A stretch of 64,000 nt of DNA from Amycolatopsis tolypomycina (GCF_900105945.1 NZ_FNSO01000002.1:558001-622000); one strand, 5' to 3'; counted from the stretch's first letter, positions 50,778-59,909 are shown. Made by a program: numbers and translations. Notes: generated by a model from the sequence alone, not told the origin.

Positions 50778-51081
50778 GGTCTCCCCCGCGGCGGAGGCGC
50801 CTGCAGCCTCCGTGGCGGGTCGCTCGCCGACCACCGCGGCGGAGGCGCCTGCGGCTTCTGCGGCGGGGCTTCGGCTCGCCCGGGCACCACGGCGGACCGG
50901 GCCGGGGCCGCCGCCGCAGGTCGGCCGAGCGGCGGCCCGATCATTGCGGCCGAGCGGCCGCCCGATCATTGCGGCCGAGCGGCGGCCCGGTCGCCGCGGC
51001 GGAGCGGCGGCCCCCGCGAGCCCGCACGGCTTCCGCGACACCGGGGCCCGAGTCCGCGAGCGCGGGAGGTCGCGCCGCAGC
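50778..51081. other. repeat-rich non-coding stretch
   Basis: No credible gene. It holds two ~48-bp spaced copies of GCGGCGGAGGCGCCTGC (near 50790 and 50838). A 25-bp tandem array follows with units at 50924-50948, 50949-50973, 50974-50998 and a partial at 50999-51013, of about GCCGAGCGGCGGCCCGATCA plus TTGCG. ORFs here on both strands are low-complexity and unlike proteins. Confidence 0.75.
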
Positions 51082-51112
51082 AGGAATCAGCCGCAGGTGA
51101 GCCGGGCGGCGG
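51082..51112. repeat. 31-bp direct repeat, copy 2 (in gene end)
   Basis: Identical to 50747-50777. It covers codons ARLTCG and the TGA stop (51087-51089) of the alpha-galactosidase gene on the minus strand. Confidence 0.9.
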
Positions 51113-53078
51113 CCCAGTCGGCGCGGTCGTAGGAGTTGCCGTCGCCGCCGTCGGTGACGACCAGCCGCAGGTACTTCGCGCCGTGGAGGTCCGCGGCGAG
51201 CGGCACCGCCGGGTCCTGCCACGTGCGCACGCCGGTCGCCGCCACCCGGACGCCGTCCGCGTAGACCTCGAACGTCACCGAGCCCTGCTTGTTCGTCGCC
51301 TCGCGCTCGTCGTCGACGCCGACGTCCGCGGTGAACGCCGTGCAGCGGCCGCCGACGTGGAAGACGGCCTCGCTCGGCGCGTGCGCACCCAGGCCCTTCG
51401 GGTAAACGACGCCGTTGATGGTCAGCGGCTTGCCGTCGCCGGCCGGGACGCTGCCGTTGGACATGTCCCGCTCGATCGGGCCGTAACCGTTCTTCTCGGC
51501 CGCCCAGCGCAGGTCGCTGGCGAACGCCGACGTCGCGGGCGGCGCCGCGGGCACGGTCAGCTGCTGTTCACCGGACCAGGTGACCGGCCCGAACCCGAGC
51601 GCGCGGTAGGTGACGCCGCCGCGGAGCGCCGCCGTCGTCCCTTCGGTCCCGGCGGGCGGCGTCACCCGCCAGCGCCCGGCCGCGGTCTCGCCGGTGCCGA
51701 GCACGACCTTCCGCGGCCGCGCCACCTGCTCGACGCGCCAGCCCGCGGGCGCGGTGAGCGTCACCCGCGGGTCGAACACCGGGACACGGGCCTCGTCGGT
51801 CGCGGACACCGTCACCTCGAAGGGCTGCCCGGCGGGCGTGATCTCACCCGGGACACCCGGCACCGACGGGACGACCTCGACGCCGCTGCTCACCAGCGGC
51901 GCGTTCCGCCACCACTGGCCGCCCGCGTGGACGCGGTAGACGACCGTCGCGTGCGGCGGGACGACCGCGGAGATCCGGCCCGCCGTCTGGAGGTCGCGGT
52001 GCGCCCAGAGGTCTCGCGCGGTGTAGCCCGCGGCGCGAGGCAGCCCGGCGGCGGCCGCGGTGGTGCCGATCGTCGCGCTCGACGTCGTCTCGTTGAACAG
52101 CGCGATCGCCACGTCCCCGTTGTCCAGGGGCTTCGCGAACACCCAGTGTCCGTCCTGGTTGGACAGCACGCGGGCCTGGACGCCGCGGCGGTCCTGGTCG
52201 AGGGCGATGACCTCGGTGTTGCGCAGGACGTCGAAGTTCGCCGGCGACACCTTGCGCAGGTCGGCGCCGATGAGCAGCGGGGCGGCCATCATCGCCCACA
52301 GCGAGAAGTGCGAGCGGTACTCCTCGGTCGTCATCCCGCCGTTGCCGACCTCGAGCATGTCGGGGTCGTTCCAGCGCCCCGGCCCGGCGTACGGCGCCAG
52401 CGGCGCGTTCGCCTTGAGGATCTGGACCACCTTCGCCCAGTTGTCCTTGATGTCGCCGGTGGTGCGCCAGAGGTGCCCGACGTCGGCGCCCCACGTCCAC
52501 GGCTTGTTCTCGCCCCACTCGCACAGCGAGTACACGATCGGGCGACCGGTCTTCTTCAGGGCGTCGCGCATCTTCGTGTAGCGCTCGAGGGCGGGCCGTC
52601 CCTGGTTGTTGCAGTTGTCGTACTTGAGGTAGTCGACACCCCAGTCGGCGAACGCCTGCGCGTCGACGTCTTCGTGGTCGAGCGCGCCGGGCATGGTCTT
52701 CGCGCAGGTCAGCGTGCCCGCGCTGGTGTAGATGCCGAACTTGAGCCCCTTCGCGTGGACGTAGTCGGCGAGCGCCTTGATGCCGCTCGGGAACCGGGCC
52801 TTGTTGGCCTGCAGGCGCCCGTCGGCGTCCCGCTGCGGCTCGGCCCAGCAGTCGTCGACGTTGACGTACTCGTAGCCGGCCGCCTTGAGTCCTTTGTCGA
52901 CGAAGATGTCGGCGGTGTCGCGGATCAGCTGCTCGTCGACGGCGCAGCCGGTGGTGTTCCAGTTGTTGAAGCCCATCGGAGGTGTCAGCGCCAGGCCGTC
53001 GGGCAGTGCCTGCGCGGGCGTGACCGACACCACGGGCAGCAGGGCCGCGATGGCGATCACCAAGCCGAGTCGTCGCAC
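51087..53078 (-). CDS. secreted GH27 alpha-galactosidase with NPCBM domain
   Basis: A 663-aa exported glycoside hydrolase. Signal peptide ~1-25. A GH27 (beta/alpha)8 barrel follows with LTPPMGFNNWNTTGC (31-45), nucleophile D154 in YLKYDNC and acid/base D238 in GRWNDPDML. A beta-domain comes next, then an NEW3-like beta-sandwich (~400-500), and a C-terminal NPCBM carbohydrate-binding module (INGVVYPKGLGAHAPSEAVFHVGG...). It releases terminal alpha-galactose from plant oligo- or polysaccharides outside the cell. It is transcribed alone; a double TCAGAT direct repeat lies 110 bp upstream. Its last codons are duplicated downstream at 50747-50777. Confidence 0.95.
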   Translation of the reverse strand: MRRLGLVIAIAALLPVVSVTPAQALPDGLALTPPMGFNNWNTTGCAVDEQLIRDTADIFVDKGLKAAGYEYVNVDDCWAEPQRDADGRLQANKARFPSGIKALADYVHAKGLKFGIYTSAGTLTCAKTMPGALDHEDVDAQAFADWGVDYLKYDNCNNQGRPALERYTKMRDALKKTGRPIVYSLCEWGENKPWTWGADVGHLWRTTGDIKDNWAKVVQILKANAPLAPYAGPGRWNDPDMLEVGNGGMTTEEYRSHFSLWAMMAAPLLIGADLRKVSPANFDVLRNTEVIALDQDRRGVQARVLSNQDGHWVFAKPLDNGDVAIALFNETTSSATIGTTAAAAGLPRAAGYTARDLWAHRDLQTAGRISAVVPPHATVVYRVHAGGQWWRNAPLVSSGVEVVPSVPGVPGEITPAGQPFEVTVSATDEARVPVFDPRVTLTAPAGWRVEQVARPRKVVLGTGETAAGRWRVTPPAGTEGTTAALRGGVTYRALGFGPVTWSGEQQLTVPAAPPATSAFASDLRWAAEKNGYGPIERDMSNGSVPAGDGKPLTINGVVYPKGLGAHAPSEAVFHVGGRCTAFTADVGVDDEREATNKQGSVTFEVYADGVRVAATGVRTWQDPAVPLAADLHGAKYLRLVVTDGGDGNSYDRADWAAARLTCG

Positions 53079-53188
53079 CAGAACGTCACCCCATCGTGAG
53101 AGATCCGATGTTTGCCCGAGCGACGCTAGGGACGACGTCGCTATCGGTCAATGACAGCCGGGAACCACCAGCCTTTCGGCGTAGCGCA

Positions 53189-53217
53189 TCAGATATCAGA
53201 TCTTTCAGAGGTCAGAT
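53189..53217. promoter_or_regulatory. double direct repeat upstream of alpha-galactosidase and sdh
   Basis: TCAGATATCAGAT (53189-53201) and TCAGAGGTCAGAT (53205-53217) are 13-bp direct repeats, 16 bp centre to centre, each itself two TCAGA units. They lie in the 395-bp gap between the divergent GH27 and sdhC genes. Candidate binding site for a regulator of either direction. The rest of this gap shows no gene. Confidence 0.45.
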
Positions 53218-53473
53218 GACCGGTCAGTGGGACACGCGCCAGGGCGGCACCGCCGAGTGCGCTGCACCACACCGCCGGGTGGCGGGGCGCGAGTACCGGT
53301 GTCTGGTCCATCACAGAGGGGAACCCGGAGGTGAGCCGCATTCCGGGGGCGGGTCTAGCATCCGATTCATCCAGGCTCGATGACGTTGATCTCGGCATAG
53401 CCGCCGTTCCCGCGGCGACAGCGGACCTCACCGGCCACCGGGCGCACAGTCAGACGTTGGAGGCCGTTCACCG

Positions 53474-53917
53474 ATGTCCACCACGGCGAGCACCGCCCCA
53501 GAGGCGGCGGCGAGCGATCGGGCGGGTGCCTCACGCCGGCAGGGGACCTTCTACCGGGGTGACCCCGGCATGTGGTCCTGGGTCCTGCACCGCATCACCG
53601 GCGTGCTCACATTCTTCTTCCTGTTCGTGCACGTGCTCGACACCGCGCTGGTGCGCGTGTCGCCGAACACCTACGACCAGGTCATCGAGACCTACAAGAC
53701 GCCGATCGTCAACCTCCTGGAGGTCGGCCTGGTCGGCGCGGTGCTGTTCCACGCGCTCAACGGCATCCGGGTCATGCTGGTCGACTTCTGGTCGAAGGGC
53801 CCGCAGCTGCAGAAGGCCATGACGTGGGTGATCGGCGTGGTCTGGGTCGTGGTGATGGTCCCCGGTGCGTTCTTCATGCTGAAGCGCACCGCCGAAATGC
53901 TCTTCGGGGGTAACTGA
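53474..53917 (+). CDS. sdhC: succinate dehydrogenase cytochrome b556 subunit
   Basis: A 147-aa membrane anchor with three helices: ~38-55, ~80-100 and ~115-136. GTFYRGDPGMWSWVLHRITGVLTFFFLFVHVLD holds the quinone-site Ser/Arg/His region. HVLDTAL and FHALNGIR give candidate haem-ligand histidines. The short N-terminal low-complexity tail is typical of actinobacteria. GGAGG lies 10 nt before the ATG. First gene of sdhCDAB; the next ATG is 2 nt after its stop. Confidence 0.94.
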   Translation: MSTTASTAPEAAASDRAGASRRQGTFYRGDPGMWSWVLHRITGVLTFFFLFVHVLDTALVRVSPNTYDQVIETYKTPIVNLLEVGLVGAVLFHALNGIRVMLVDFWSKGPQLQKAMTWVIGVVWVVVMVPGAFFMLKRTAEMLFGGN

Positions 53918-53918
53918 C

Positions 53919-54332
53919 ATGGCCGACCTCGCGCTCGCCAACCCCCGCGCGCCGAAGCGGCCCGCCGCGCGCCGGAGCAACTTCGAGCTCTACAGCTGGC
54001 TGTTCATGCGGATCTCCGGCCTCGCGCTGGTCATCCTGGTGCTCGGCCACCTGCTGATCATGAACATCCTCGACGGCGGTGTGCACCGGATCAACTGGGG
54101 CTTCGTCGCCGGCCGCTGGGCCTCGCCGTTCTGGCAGTTCTGGGACCTGTCGATGCTGTGGCTCGCCGAGATCCACGGCGGCAACGGGCTGCGCACGATC
54201 ATCGACGACTACGCCCGCAAGGACAGCACGCGGTTCTGGCTGAAGATCCTGCTCTACGTCTCGATGGTGCTGATCCTGGCCGTCGGCACGATGGTGATCT
54301 TCACCTTCGACCCGAACATGCCCGCGAACTGA
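53919..54332 (+). CDS. sdhD: succinate dehydrogenase hydrophobic anchor subunit
   Basis: A 137-aa membrane subunit with three helices. SNFELYSWLFMRISGLALVILVLGHLLIM contains the conserved Arg and His of the quinone/haem region, and LWLAEIHGGNGLRTIIDDY matches SdhD of actinobacteria. It anchors the SdhA/SdhB catalytic part together with SdhC. It lies 1 nt after sdhC; sdhA follows after 19 bp with its own AGGAG-like site (GGAGAG). Confidence 0.94.
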   Translation: MADLALANPRAPKRPAARRSNFELYSWLFMRISGLALVILVLGHLLIMNILDGGVHRINWGFVAGRWASPFWQFWDLSMLWLAEIHGGNGLRTIIDDYARKDSTRFWLKILLYVSMVLILAVGTMVIFTFDPNMPAN

Positions 54333-54351
54333 AGCCCGGAGAGCTCCCACC

Positions 54352-56106
54352 ATGCAGTTCCACAAGTACGACGTGGTGATCGTCGGCGCCGGCGGCGCCG
54401 GCATGCGCGCGGCCATCGAGTCCGGCCAGCGCGCCCGCACCGCGGTCCTCACCAAGCTCTACCCGACCCGGTCCCACACCGGCGCGGCCCAGGGCGGCAT
54501 GTGCGCCGCGCTGGCGAACGTCGAAGAGGACAACTGGGAGTGGCACACCTTCGACACGGTCAAGGGCGGCGACTACCTCGTCGACCAGGACGCCGCGGAG
54601 ATCATGGCCAAGGAGGCCATCGACGCGGTGCTCGACCTGGAGAAGATGGGCCTGCCGTTCAACCGCACGCCCGAGGGCAAGATCGACCAGCGGCGGTTCG
54701 GCGGCCACACGCGTGACCACGGCAAGGCCGCGGTGCGCCGCGCCTGCTACGCCGCGGACCGCACCGGCCACATGATCCTGCAGACGCTGTACCAGAACTG
54801 CGTCAAGCACGGCACGGAGTTCTTCAACGAGTTCTACGTGCTCGACCTGGTCCTGTCCGAGGACGACAACGGCAACCCGATCGCCTCGGGTGTCGTCGCC
54901 TACGAGCTGGCCACCGGCGAGCTGCACGTGTTCCAGGCGAAGTCCATCGTGTTCGCCACCGGCGGCGCGGGCAAGATCTTCAAGACGACGTCGAACGCGC
55001 ACACCCTCACCGGTGACGGCCTCGGCATCATCTTCCGCAAGGGCCTGCCGCTGGAGGACATGGAGTTCTTCCAGTTCCACCCGACCGGCCTCGCGGGCCT
55101 GGGGATCCTGATCTCGGAAGCCGTCCGCGGCGAGGGCGGGATCCTGCGCAACGCCTCCGGCGAGCGGTTCATGGAGCGCTACGCCCCGACCATCAAGGAC
55201 CTCGCGCCGCGCGACATCGTGGCGCGCTCGATGGTGCAGGAAGTGCTGCAGGGCCGGGGTTGCGGCCCGAACAAGGACTACGTCGTCCTCGACGTCACGC
55301 ACCTGCCGGTCGAGGTCCTCGAGACCAAGCTGCCGGACATCACCGAGTTCTCGCGCACCTACCTGGGCGTCGACCCGGTGAAGGAGCCGGTGCCGGTGTT
55401 CCCGACCTGCCACTACGTGATGGGCGGGATCCCGACCAACGTGCACGGCGAAGCGTTGCGGGACAACGAGAACGTCATCCCGGGCCTGTACGCCGCGGGC
55501 GAGGTCGCGTGCGTGTCCGTGCACGGTTCGAACCGGCTCGGCACGAACTCGCTGCTGGACATCAACGTGTTCGGCCGCCGCGCCGGCATCGCCGCCGCGG
55601 AGTACGCGCTGGCGCACGAGCACGTCGAGCTGCCGGAGAACCCGACCAAGCTGGTCGAGGAGCAGCTGTCGGGCCTGCTGTCGGAGCACGGCGACGAGCG
55701 CGTCGCCGACATCCGCAAGGAAATGCAGCAGACGATGGACTCGCACGCTTCGGTGTACCGGACCGAGGACACGCTGAAGCAGGCGCTGACCGACGTCCAG
55801 GCGCTGAAGGAGCGGTACCAGCGGATCACCGTGGCGGACAAGGGCAAGCGGTACAACACCGACCTGCTCGAGGCCGTCGAGCTGGGCTTCCTGCTGGAAC
55901 TGGCCGAGGTCCTGGTCGTGGGCGCGCTGGCGCGCAAGGAGTCCCGCGGCGGCCACGCCCGCGAGGACTACCCGAACCGCGACGACACGAACTTCATGCG
56001 GCACACCATGGCCTACAAGCAGGGCACGGGGCTGTCGTCCGACATCCGGCTGGACTACAAGCCGGTCACCTTCACCCGCTACGAGCCGATGGAGCGGAAG
56101 TACTGA
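54352..56106 (+). CDS. sdhA: succinate dehydrogenase flavoprotein subunit
   Basis: A 584-aa catalytic subunit oxidising succinate to fumarate in the TCA cycle. The FAD-binding GAGGAGMRAA motif is at the N-terminus, and H42 in TRSHTGAAQGGM is the covalent FAD attachment. HPTGLAGLGIL, RYAPTIKDLAPRDIVARSM with the active-site Arg, and GSNRLGTNSLLD are standard. Length is normal. The stop shares a base with sdhB (TGATG). Confidence 0.97.
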   Translation: MQFHKYDVVIVGAGGAGMRAAIESGQRARTAVLTKLYPTRSHTGAAQGGMCAALANVEEDNWEWHTFDTVKGGDYLVDQDAAEIMAKEAIDAVLDLEKMGLPFNRTPEGKIDQRRFGGHTRDHGKAAVRRACYAADRTGHMILQTLYQNCVKHGTEFFNEFYVLDLVLSEDDNGNPIASGVVAYELATGELHVFQAKSIVFATGGAGKIFKTTSNAHTLTGDGLGIIFRKGLPLEDMEFFQFHPTGLAGLGILISEAVRGEGGILRNASGERFMERYAPTIKDLAPRDIVARSMVQEVLQGRGCGPNKDYVVLDVTHLPVEVLETKLPDITEFSRTYLGVDPVKEPVPVFPTCHYVMGGIPTNVHGEALRDNENVIPGLYAAGEVACVSVHGSNRLGTNSLLDINVFGRRAGIAAAEYALAHEHVELPENPTKLVEEQLSGLLSEHGDERVADIRKEMQQTMDSHASVYRTEDTLKQALTDVQALKERYQRITVADKGKRYNTDLLEAVELGFLLELAEVLVVGALARKESRGGHAREDYPNRDDTNFMRHTMAYKQGTGLSSDIRLDYKPVTFTRYEPMERKY

Positions 56107-56876
56107 TGACTAGTGTTGCTGAAGCTCCTGCGTCTTCCGCGTCCGACGAGCACACGCCGATCACGGTCACGCTGAAGATCCTGCGGTTCAACCCGGAGGT
56201 CGACACCGAGCCGCACTGGGAGTCCTACGACGTCCCGGCGCAGCGCACCGACCGGCTGCTGAACCTGCTGTTCTACGTCAAGGACTACATCGACGGCACG
56301 TTCTCGTTCCGCCGCTCGTGCGCCCACGGCGTCTGCGGGTCCGACGCGATGCAGATCAACGGCATCAACCGGCTCGCCTGCAAGGTCCTGATGAAGGACC
56401 TGCTGGAGAAGAACGGCAAGAAGACCACGATCACGATCGCCCCGATCAAGGGCCTGACGACGTTGAAGGACCTCTACGTCGACATGGACCCGTTCTTCGA
56501 GGCGTACCGCGCGATCAAGCCGTACCTGATCACCTACGGCAACGAGCCGACGCGCGAGCGCATCCAGTCCCAGGCCGACCGCGACCGCTTCGACGACACG
56601 ACGAAGTGCATCCTCTGCGCCTGCTGCACGTCGTCCTGCCCGGTGTACTGGAACGACGGCTCGTACTTCGGCCCGGCGGCGATCGTCAACGCCCACCGCT
56701 TCATCTTCGACTCCCGCGACGAGGGGGCGGAGGAGCGCCTGGACATCCTGAACGACGGCGAAGGCGTCTGGCGCTGCCGCACGACGTTCAACTGCACGGA
56801 CGCCTGCCCGCGCGGGATCCAGGTGACCAAGGCGATCCAGGAAGTGAAGCGCGCCCTGCTGTTCAAGCGCGTTTGA
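56106..56876 (+). CDS. sdhB: succinate dehydrogenase iron-sulfur subunit
   Basis: A 256-aa electron-transfer subunit. The N-terminal [2Fe-2S] domain has SCAHGVCGSDAM, and a further Cys in RLACKVL. The C-terminal domain has CILCACCTSSCPV and CTDACPRG for the [4Fe-4S] and [3Fe-4S] clusters. The N-terminus carries a ~20-residue extension (MTSVAEAPASSASDEHTPIT). It passes electrons from SdhA to the quinone site. It is the last gene of the operon, followed by a strong terminator. Confidence 0.97.
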   Translation: MTSVAEAPASSASDEHTPITVTLKILRFNPEVDTEPHWESYDVPAQRTDRLLNLLFYVKDYIDGTFSFRRSCAHGVCGSDAMQINGINRLACKVLMKDLLEKNGKKTTITIAPIKGLTTLKDLYVDMDPFFEAYRAIKPYLITYGNEPTRERIQSQADRDRFDDTTKCILCACCTSSCPVYWNDGSYFGPAAIVNAHRFIFDSRDEGAEERLDILNDGEGVWRCRTTFNCTDACPRGIQVTKAIQEVKRALLFKRV

Positions 56877-56893
56877 GTTTTCCGCAACATCGG

Positions 56894-56926
56894 AAGGCCC
56901 TCCGGCGACTCCTGCCGGAGGGCCTT
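56894..56926 (+). terminator. terminator of sdhCDAB
   Basis: AAGGCCCTCCGGC and its complement flank a 7-base loop, with a TTT run at the end and more Ts shortly after (56935-56940). Confidence 0.9.
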
Positions 56927-57006
56927 TCGCCATTCTTTTGTCCTGGGCAACGGTGTGGGCGCTCGGCTAGCCTGAAGGGTCGACACGGACTACAGGATGC
57001 GAGCGT

Positions 57007-57921
57007 ATGGGTGCTGGTTCGGAGCTCCGCCGCATTGTCGCCCGCAGACTGACACCCCTCGTCGCAGAACTCGAAGAACACGTCTTCCGCTACGGCTATT
57101 TCCGGTCCCTCGCCGGGGCGCTCGCCTCACTCGGCACGGTCGGCCTGCTCGGCCAGGTCCTCGGCCTGACCTGGTTGCGCGTCACCTTCGCGACCCTGGC
57201 CGCCGCCCTGTTCGTGCTGGTGAGCGCGCTTTCCTACGCCGGCACCCAACGCCTTCGCGGCAAGCTCGACCACATCGAACAGCTCCTGCACACCTACGCG
57301 AACCACATGCATTCCAGTTCACCGCTGTCGGTGCGGGAATGGCGGCAGGAAGTCGTCATCGAGGAAAACGGCGACGCGCACTGCCGCCGCGACCTGGTGC
57401 TCGACGCCGCGTCCAACGGAACGCTCAGGTACGTCTCGGTCAACCTCGTCTACTACGGCACCACGCGGCTGACCAACCGCGACCGGCGCAAGGTCCGGTG
57501 CCGCGCCTACCACGCCGGCGAGGACAACGCCGACGAGCGGACCCGCGCCAACGCCACGTCGGTGTGGACGTTCACCCGGGCCGGGAAGCCGAAGCTGGAC
57601 ATCTACATCCACCTGGGCACGGTGGTCCAGGCCGGTGACCTGATCACCGTCGAGTGGGACTGGCCGGGCTATTCGGCCGACCTGATGAACGGCACCGGCC
57701 CGGAGGAGTTCGACGTGCTGTTCAACAAGGAGATCGGCAAGTTCGAGCACCGGGTGGTCTTCCGGAACGTCCGGTCGCCCGCCGCGTTCAAGGTGCGCAA
57801 CCAGGGCGCGCAGAACCTGCAACGGCACCGGCTCGGCCCGGACATCGTGGTGGAGTTCTCGGCGGAGACACCCGAGCTGGACACCCGGATGGGATTCATC
57901 GCCGACTATTCGCAGAGCTGA
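57007..57921 (+). CDS. membrane protein of unknown function
   Basis: A 304-aa protein. N-terminal helices follow MGAGSELRRIVARRLTPLVAELEEHVFRYGYF, with two TM segments at ~34-54 and ~58-78. A coiled stretch (RLRGKLDHIEQLLHTYANHM) leads to a ~200-residue beta-rich soluble domain with several Trp/Tyr strands (SVWTFTRAGKPKLDIYIHLGTVV, LITVEWDWPGYSADLMNGTG). No enzyme motif is recognised. AGGA lies 8 nt before the ATG; TAGCCT at 56968-56973 may be its -10. It is monocistronic with its own terminator. Confidence 0.65.
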   Translation: MGAGSELRRIVARRLTPLVAELEEHVFRYGYFRSLAGALASLGTVGLLGQVLGLTWLRVTFATLAAALFVLVSALSYAGTQRLRGKLDHIEQLLHTYANHMHSSSPLSVREWRQEVVIEENGDAHCRRDLVLDAASNGTLRYVSVNLVYYGTTRLTNRDRRKVRCRAYHAGEDNADERTRANATSVWTFTRAGKPKLDIYIHLGTVVQAGDLITVEWDWPGYSADLMNGTGPEEFDVLFNKEIGKFEHRVVFRNVRSPAAFKVRNQGAQNLQRHRLGPDIVVEFSAETPELDTRMGFIADYSQS

Positions 57922-57930
57922 AATGAGAAA

Positions 57931-57955
57931 GCCCGGAGCCAGCAGCGCTCCGGGC
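57931..57955 (+). terminator. hairpin after the membrane-protein gene
   Basis: GCCCGGAGC and GCTCCGGGC with a 7-base loop, 9 bases after the stop. Confidence 0.75.
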
Positions 57956-58137
57956 GATGGGCCGACCTGATCGCGGGATCAGTTGCCGCCCGTCTCGGAG
58001 CCGCCTGACATGGAAATCCGTTCCCGAGCCGAAATTGTGGCTCATTGTTCGGGGCGTTGGTCCGGTCAGGTTACACCGGCGGCCAGGTGAAGTCTTCTTC
58101 TGCCACCACCCCGATTCAGTGATGACAGGGGGTGATC

Positions 58138-58171
58138 ACCGGCCTCCTCCCCCAGGGGGAAGGAGGCCGGT
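58138..58171 (-). terminator. hairpin downstream of the subtilase gene
   Basis: ACCGGCCTCC pairs with GGAGGCCGGT around a loop that itself holds CCCCC/GGGGG. It lies 9 bases beyond the stop of the serine protease gene on the minus strand. The gap 57956-58137 shows no convincing gene. Confidence 0.75.
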
Positions 58172-58179
58172 CACCGCGG

Positions 58180-59577
58180 TCAGCGCACGGCGTCCAGGGC
58201 GTCGACCAGGCCGTGGCCGTAGAACGTGTTGTTCTTCGCCGGGCCCGTGCACGCCGGCTCGGTGGCCGCGCACTTCACCACGTCGGCTTCGCTCTCCAGC
58301 AGCTGGGCCAGCAGCCGCGGCGCGATCCCCCGGTGCCGGGACGCGATCAGCGCCGCCACGCCCGCCGCGTGCGGGGCGGCCATCGACGTGCCGCACTTCT
58401 CGCCGTACTGGCCGCCGACGACGGTCGACAGCGGGCACGCCGGGCCGGCGCCCTCCGGAGGCGTCTGGCCGAAGTCGCCGCCCGGGGCCGTGACGTCGAT
58501 CCTGCCGTAGTTGCTGAAGCCCGACTTCGTACCCGCGTAGCCCACCGACGACACCGTCACCACGCCGTCGGCCATCCCCGGGAGGATGGCGCACGACGAG
58601 TCCACCGGGTGCGGGCGGTTCTTGTCGGTCGTCTGGTTCGTCAGGTCCAGGCTGTCGTTGCCCGCCGCCGCCACGTTGAGCACGCCGCGCCGGGTCGAGA
58701 AGTCGATCGCGCGGCGGACCGCTTCGAACGCCGCCGCGTCACCCGGCTGCTTCGGGCAGTAGAACAGGCCCGGGTCGATGTAGTAGCTGTTGTTCGTCAC
58801 CGCGAACCCGTGCCGGGCCGCCCAGACGAAGCCGCACACCGCCGACTCCGGGAAGATGTAGCCCTCGTCGTTGATGACCTTCACCGAGGCCAGCCGCACG
58901 CCCGGCGCGACGCCGGTGAAGCCCGCCGCCGGGTCCTTGCCCGCGATCGTGCCCGCCACGTGCGTGCCGTGGTCCGACGTCGTCGGGGCCCAGGACGCCG
59001 GGGAGAGGTCCGGCGCGCCCGTCACGCAGCCGGCGGACGAGCGCGCGTCGACGGCGGTGCGCAGCGCCGGGTGCGTCGCCTCGATGCCCGAGTCGAGCAC
59101 GCCGACGGTCACCGCGCGGCTGCCCTGGTAGATCTTGTTCGCTTCGGGCGCGTGGATGGCCTTCATGTCCCACTGCTGCGCGGCGAGGTCACCGGCGGCG
59201 GCCACGGACCGCGTGTCCTCCAGCGTCCGCACCGCGCCCCGCGAGCGGGCGGCGGCCGCGCCGCCTTGGGAAGCCACGTCCTTCGCGCCCGAATAGGCCC
59301 GGTAGACGCCGATCTTCTGCTGGAAGTCCGCGGTGCGCGAGCTCGCGATCGCGACGCCGATTTCGGCGTAGTAGGCGACCTTCGTGCCGCACTTGGCCGC
59401 CAGTTCCCGGTCGACGGCCGACTCGCGGGTGCCCGGCTGGTACGTCACGACGTAGGTGTACGGCGTGCTCGTCGTGTCGCAGGCGGCCGGTGCGGCCTCC
59501 GCGGCCGGGGCCGCCGCGAACAGGCCGCCTCCGACGGCCAGCACGAGCGGGGCCGCCATTCGACGTAAACGGGACAT
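58180..59577 (-). CDS. secreted S8 subtilisin-like serine protease
   Basis: A 465-aa exported protease with signal peptide ~1-29 and an inhibitor-like propeptide (~35-125). The catalytic domain has D162 in VGVLDSGIEATHP, H203 in SDHGTHVAGTIAG, oxyanion N307 in AAAGND and S398 in CGTSMAAPHAAGV. Several Cys in the mature part suggest disulfides (CVTGAP, CGFVW, CPKQPG, CAILPG, CPLSTV, CGTSM). It ends soon after the fold, with no sorting signal, so it is probably free extracellular. GGAGGTGG precedes the ATG. Monocistronic. Confidence 0.95.
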   Translation of the reverse strand: MSRLRRMAAPLVLAVGGGLFAAAPAAEAAPAACDTTSTPYTYVVTYQPGTRESAVDRELAAKCGTKVAYYAEIGVAIASSRTADFQQKIGVYRAYSGAKDVASQGGAAAARSRGAVRTLEDTRSVAAAGDLAAQQWDMKAIHAPEANKIYQGSRAVTVGVLDSGIEATHPALRTAVDARSSAGCVTGAPDLSPASWAPTTSDHGTHVAGTIAGKDPAAGFTGVAPGVRLASVKVINDEGYIFPESAVCGFVWAARHGFAVTNNSYYIDPGLFYCPKQPGDAAAFEAVRRAIDFSTRRGVLNVAAAGNDSLDLTNQTTDKNRPHPVDSSCAILPGMADGVVTVSSVGYAGTKSGFSNYGRIDVTAPGGDFGQTPPEGAGPACPLSTVVGGQYGEKCGTSMAAPHAAGVAALIASRHRGIAPRLLAQLLESEADVVKCAATEPACTGPAKNNTFYGHGLVDALDAVR

Positions 59578-59640
59578 TCCACCTCCAGGTTCGGTGGCGC
59601 CAACCTAAACCGGCCCCGGAGACCGCGCCACCGACCAAAG

Positions 59641-59880
59641 TCAGGAGGAGACGCGCGAACCCGCGCGGACCCCGCGCCAGCCGAGCACGCCGATGATCGT
59701 GCCGAGCACGAACGAAACGACGGTCAGCACCGCGTGCACCACGAAGTACGCGGTGGGCGAGCCGTCGGGTGCCCAGGCGCGGTCGCTGTCCCAGAGGTTC
59801 TTGGCGAAGGTGATCCAGATGATCCACGACCACACACCGAAGGCCAGCAGGAACAGCGAGGTGCCGCGTGAAATGCGCAT
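59641..59880 (-). CDS. SCO4848-family small membrane protein
   Basis: A 79-aa protein with two TM helices: LFLLAFGVWSWIIWITFAKNLW (~10-31) and AYFVVHAVLTVVSFVLGTIIGVLG (~44-67). The sequence closely recalls the Streptomyces coelicolor SCO4848 family. There too it lies beside a D-Ala-D-Ala carboxypeptidase and close to sdh, so the neighbourhood is conserved. It diverges from the carboxypeptidase gene (41 bp). Function unknown; a role in the cell envelope is possible given its partner. Confidence 0.85.
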   Translation of the reverse strand: MRISRGTSLFLLAFGVWSWIIWITFAKNLWDSDRAWAPDGSPTAYFVVHAVLTVVSFVLGTIIGVLGWRGVRAGSRVSS

Positions 59881-59909
59881 GCCCCAGTATGCGGCGGCGG
59901 TCGCGGCGC

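Noticed and set aside
50729..51222. Short ORFs in the repeat-rich stretch after the alpha-galactosidase gene
   Set aside because: They are Pro/Arg/Ala low-complexity reads of tandem repeats on both strands, without Shine-Dalgarno or protein-like pattern.
57979..58011. 10-codon minus-strand ORF (MSGGSETGGN) as a peptide precursor
   Set aside because: Too short, no good ribosome-binding site, no modifying enzyme nearby.
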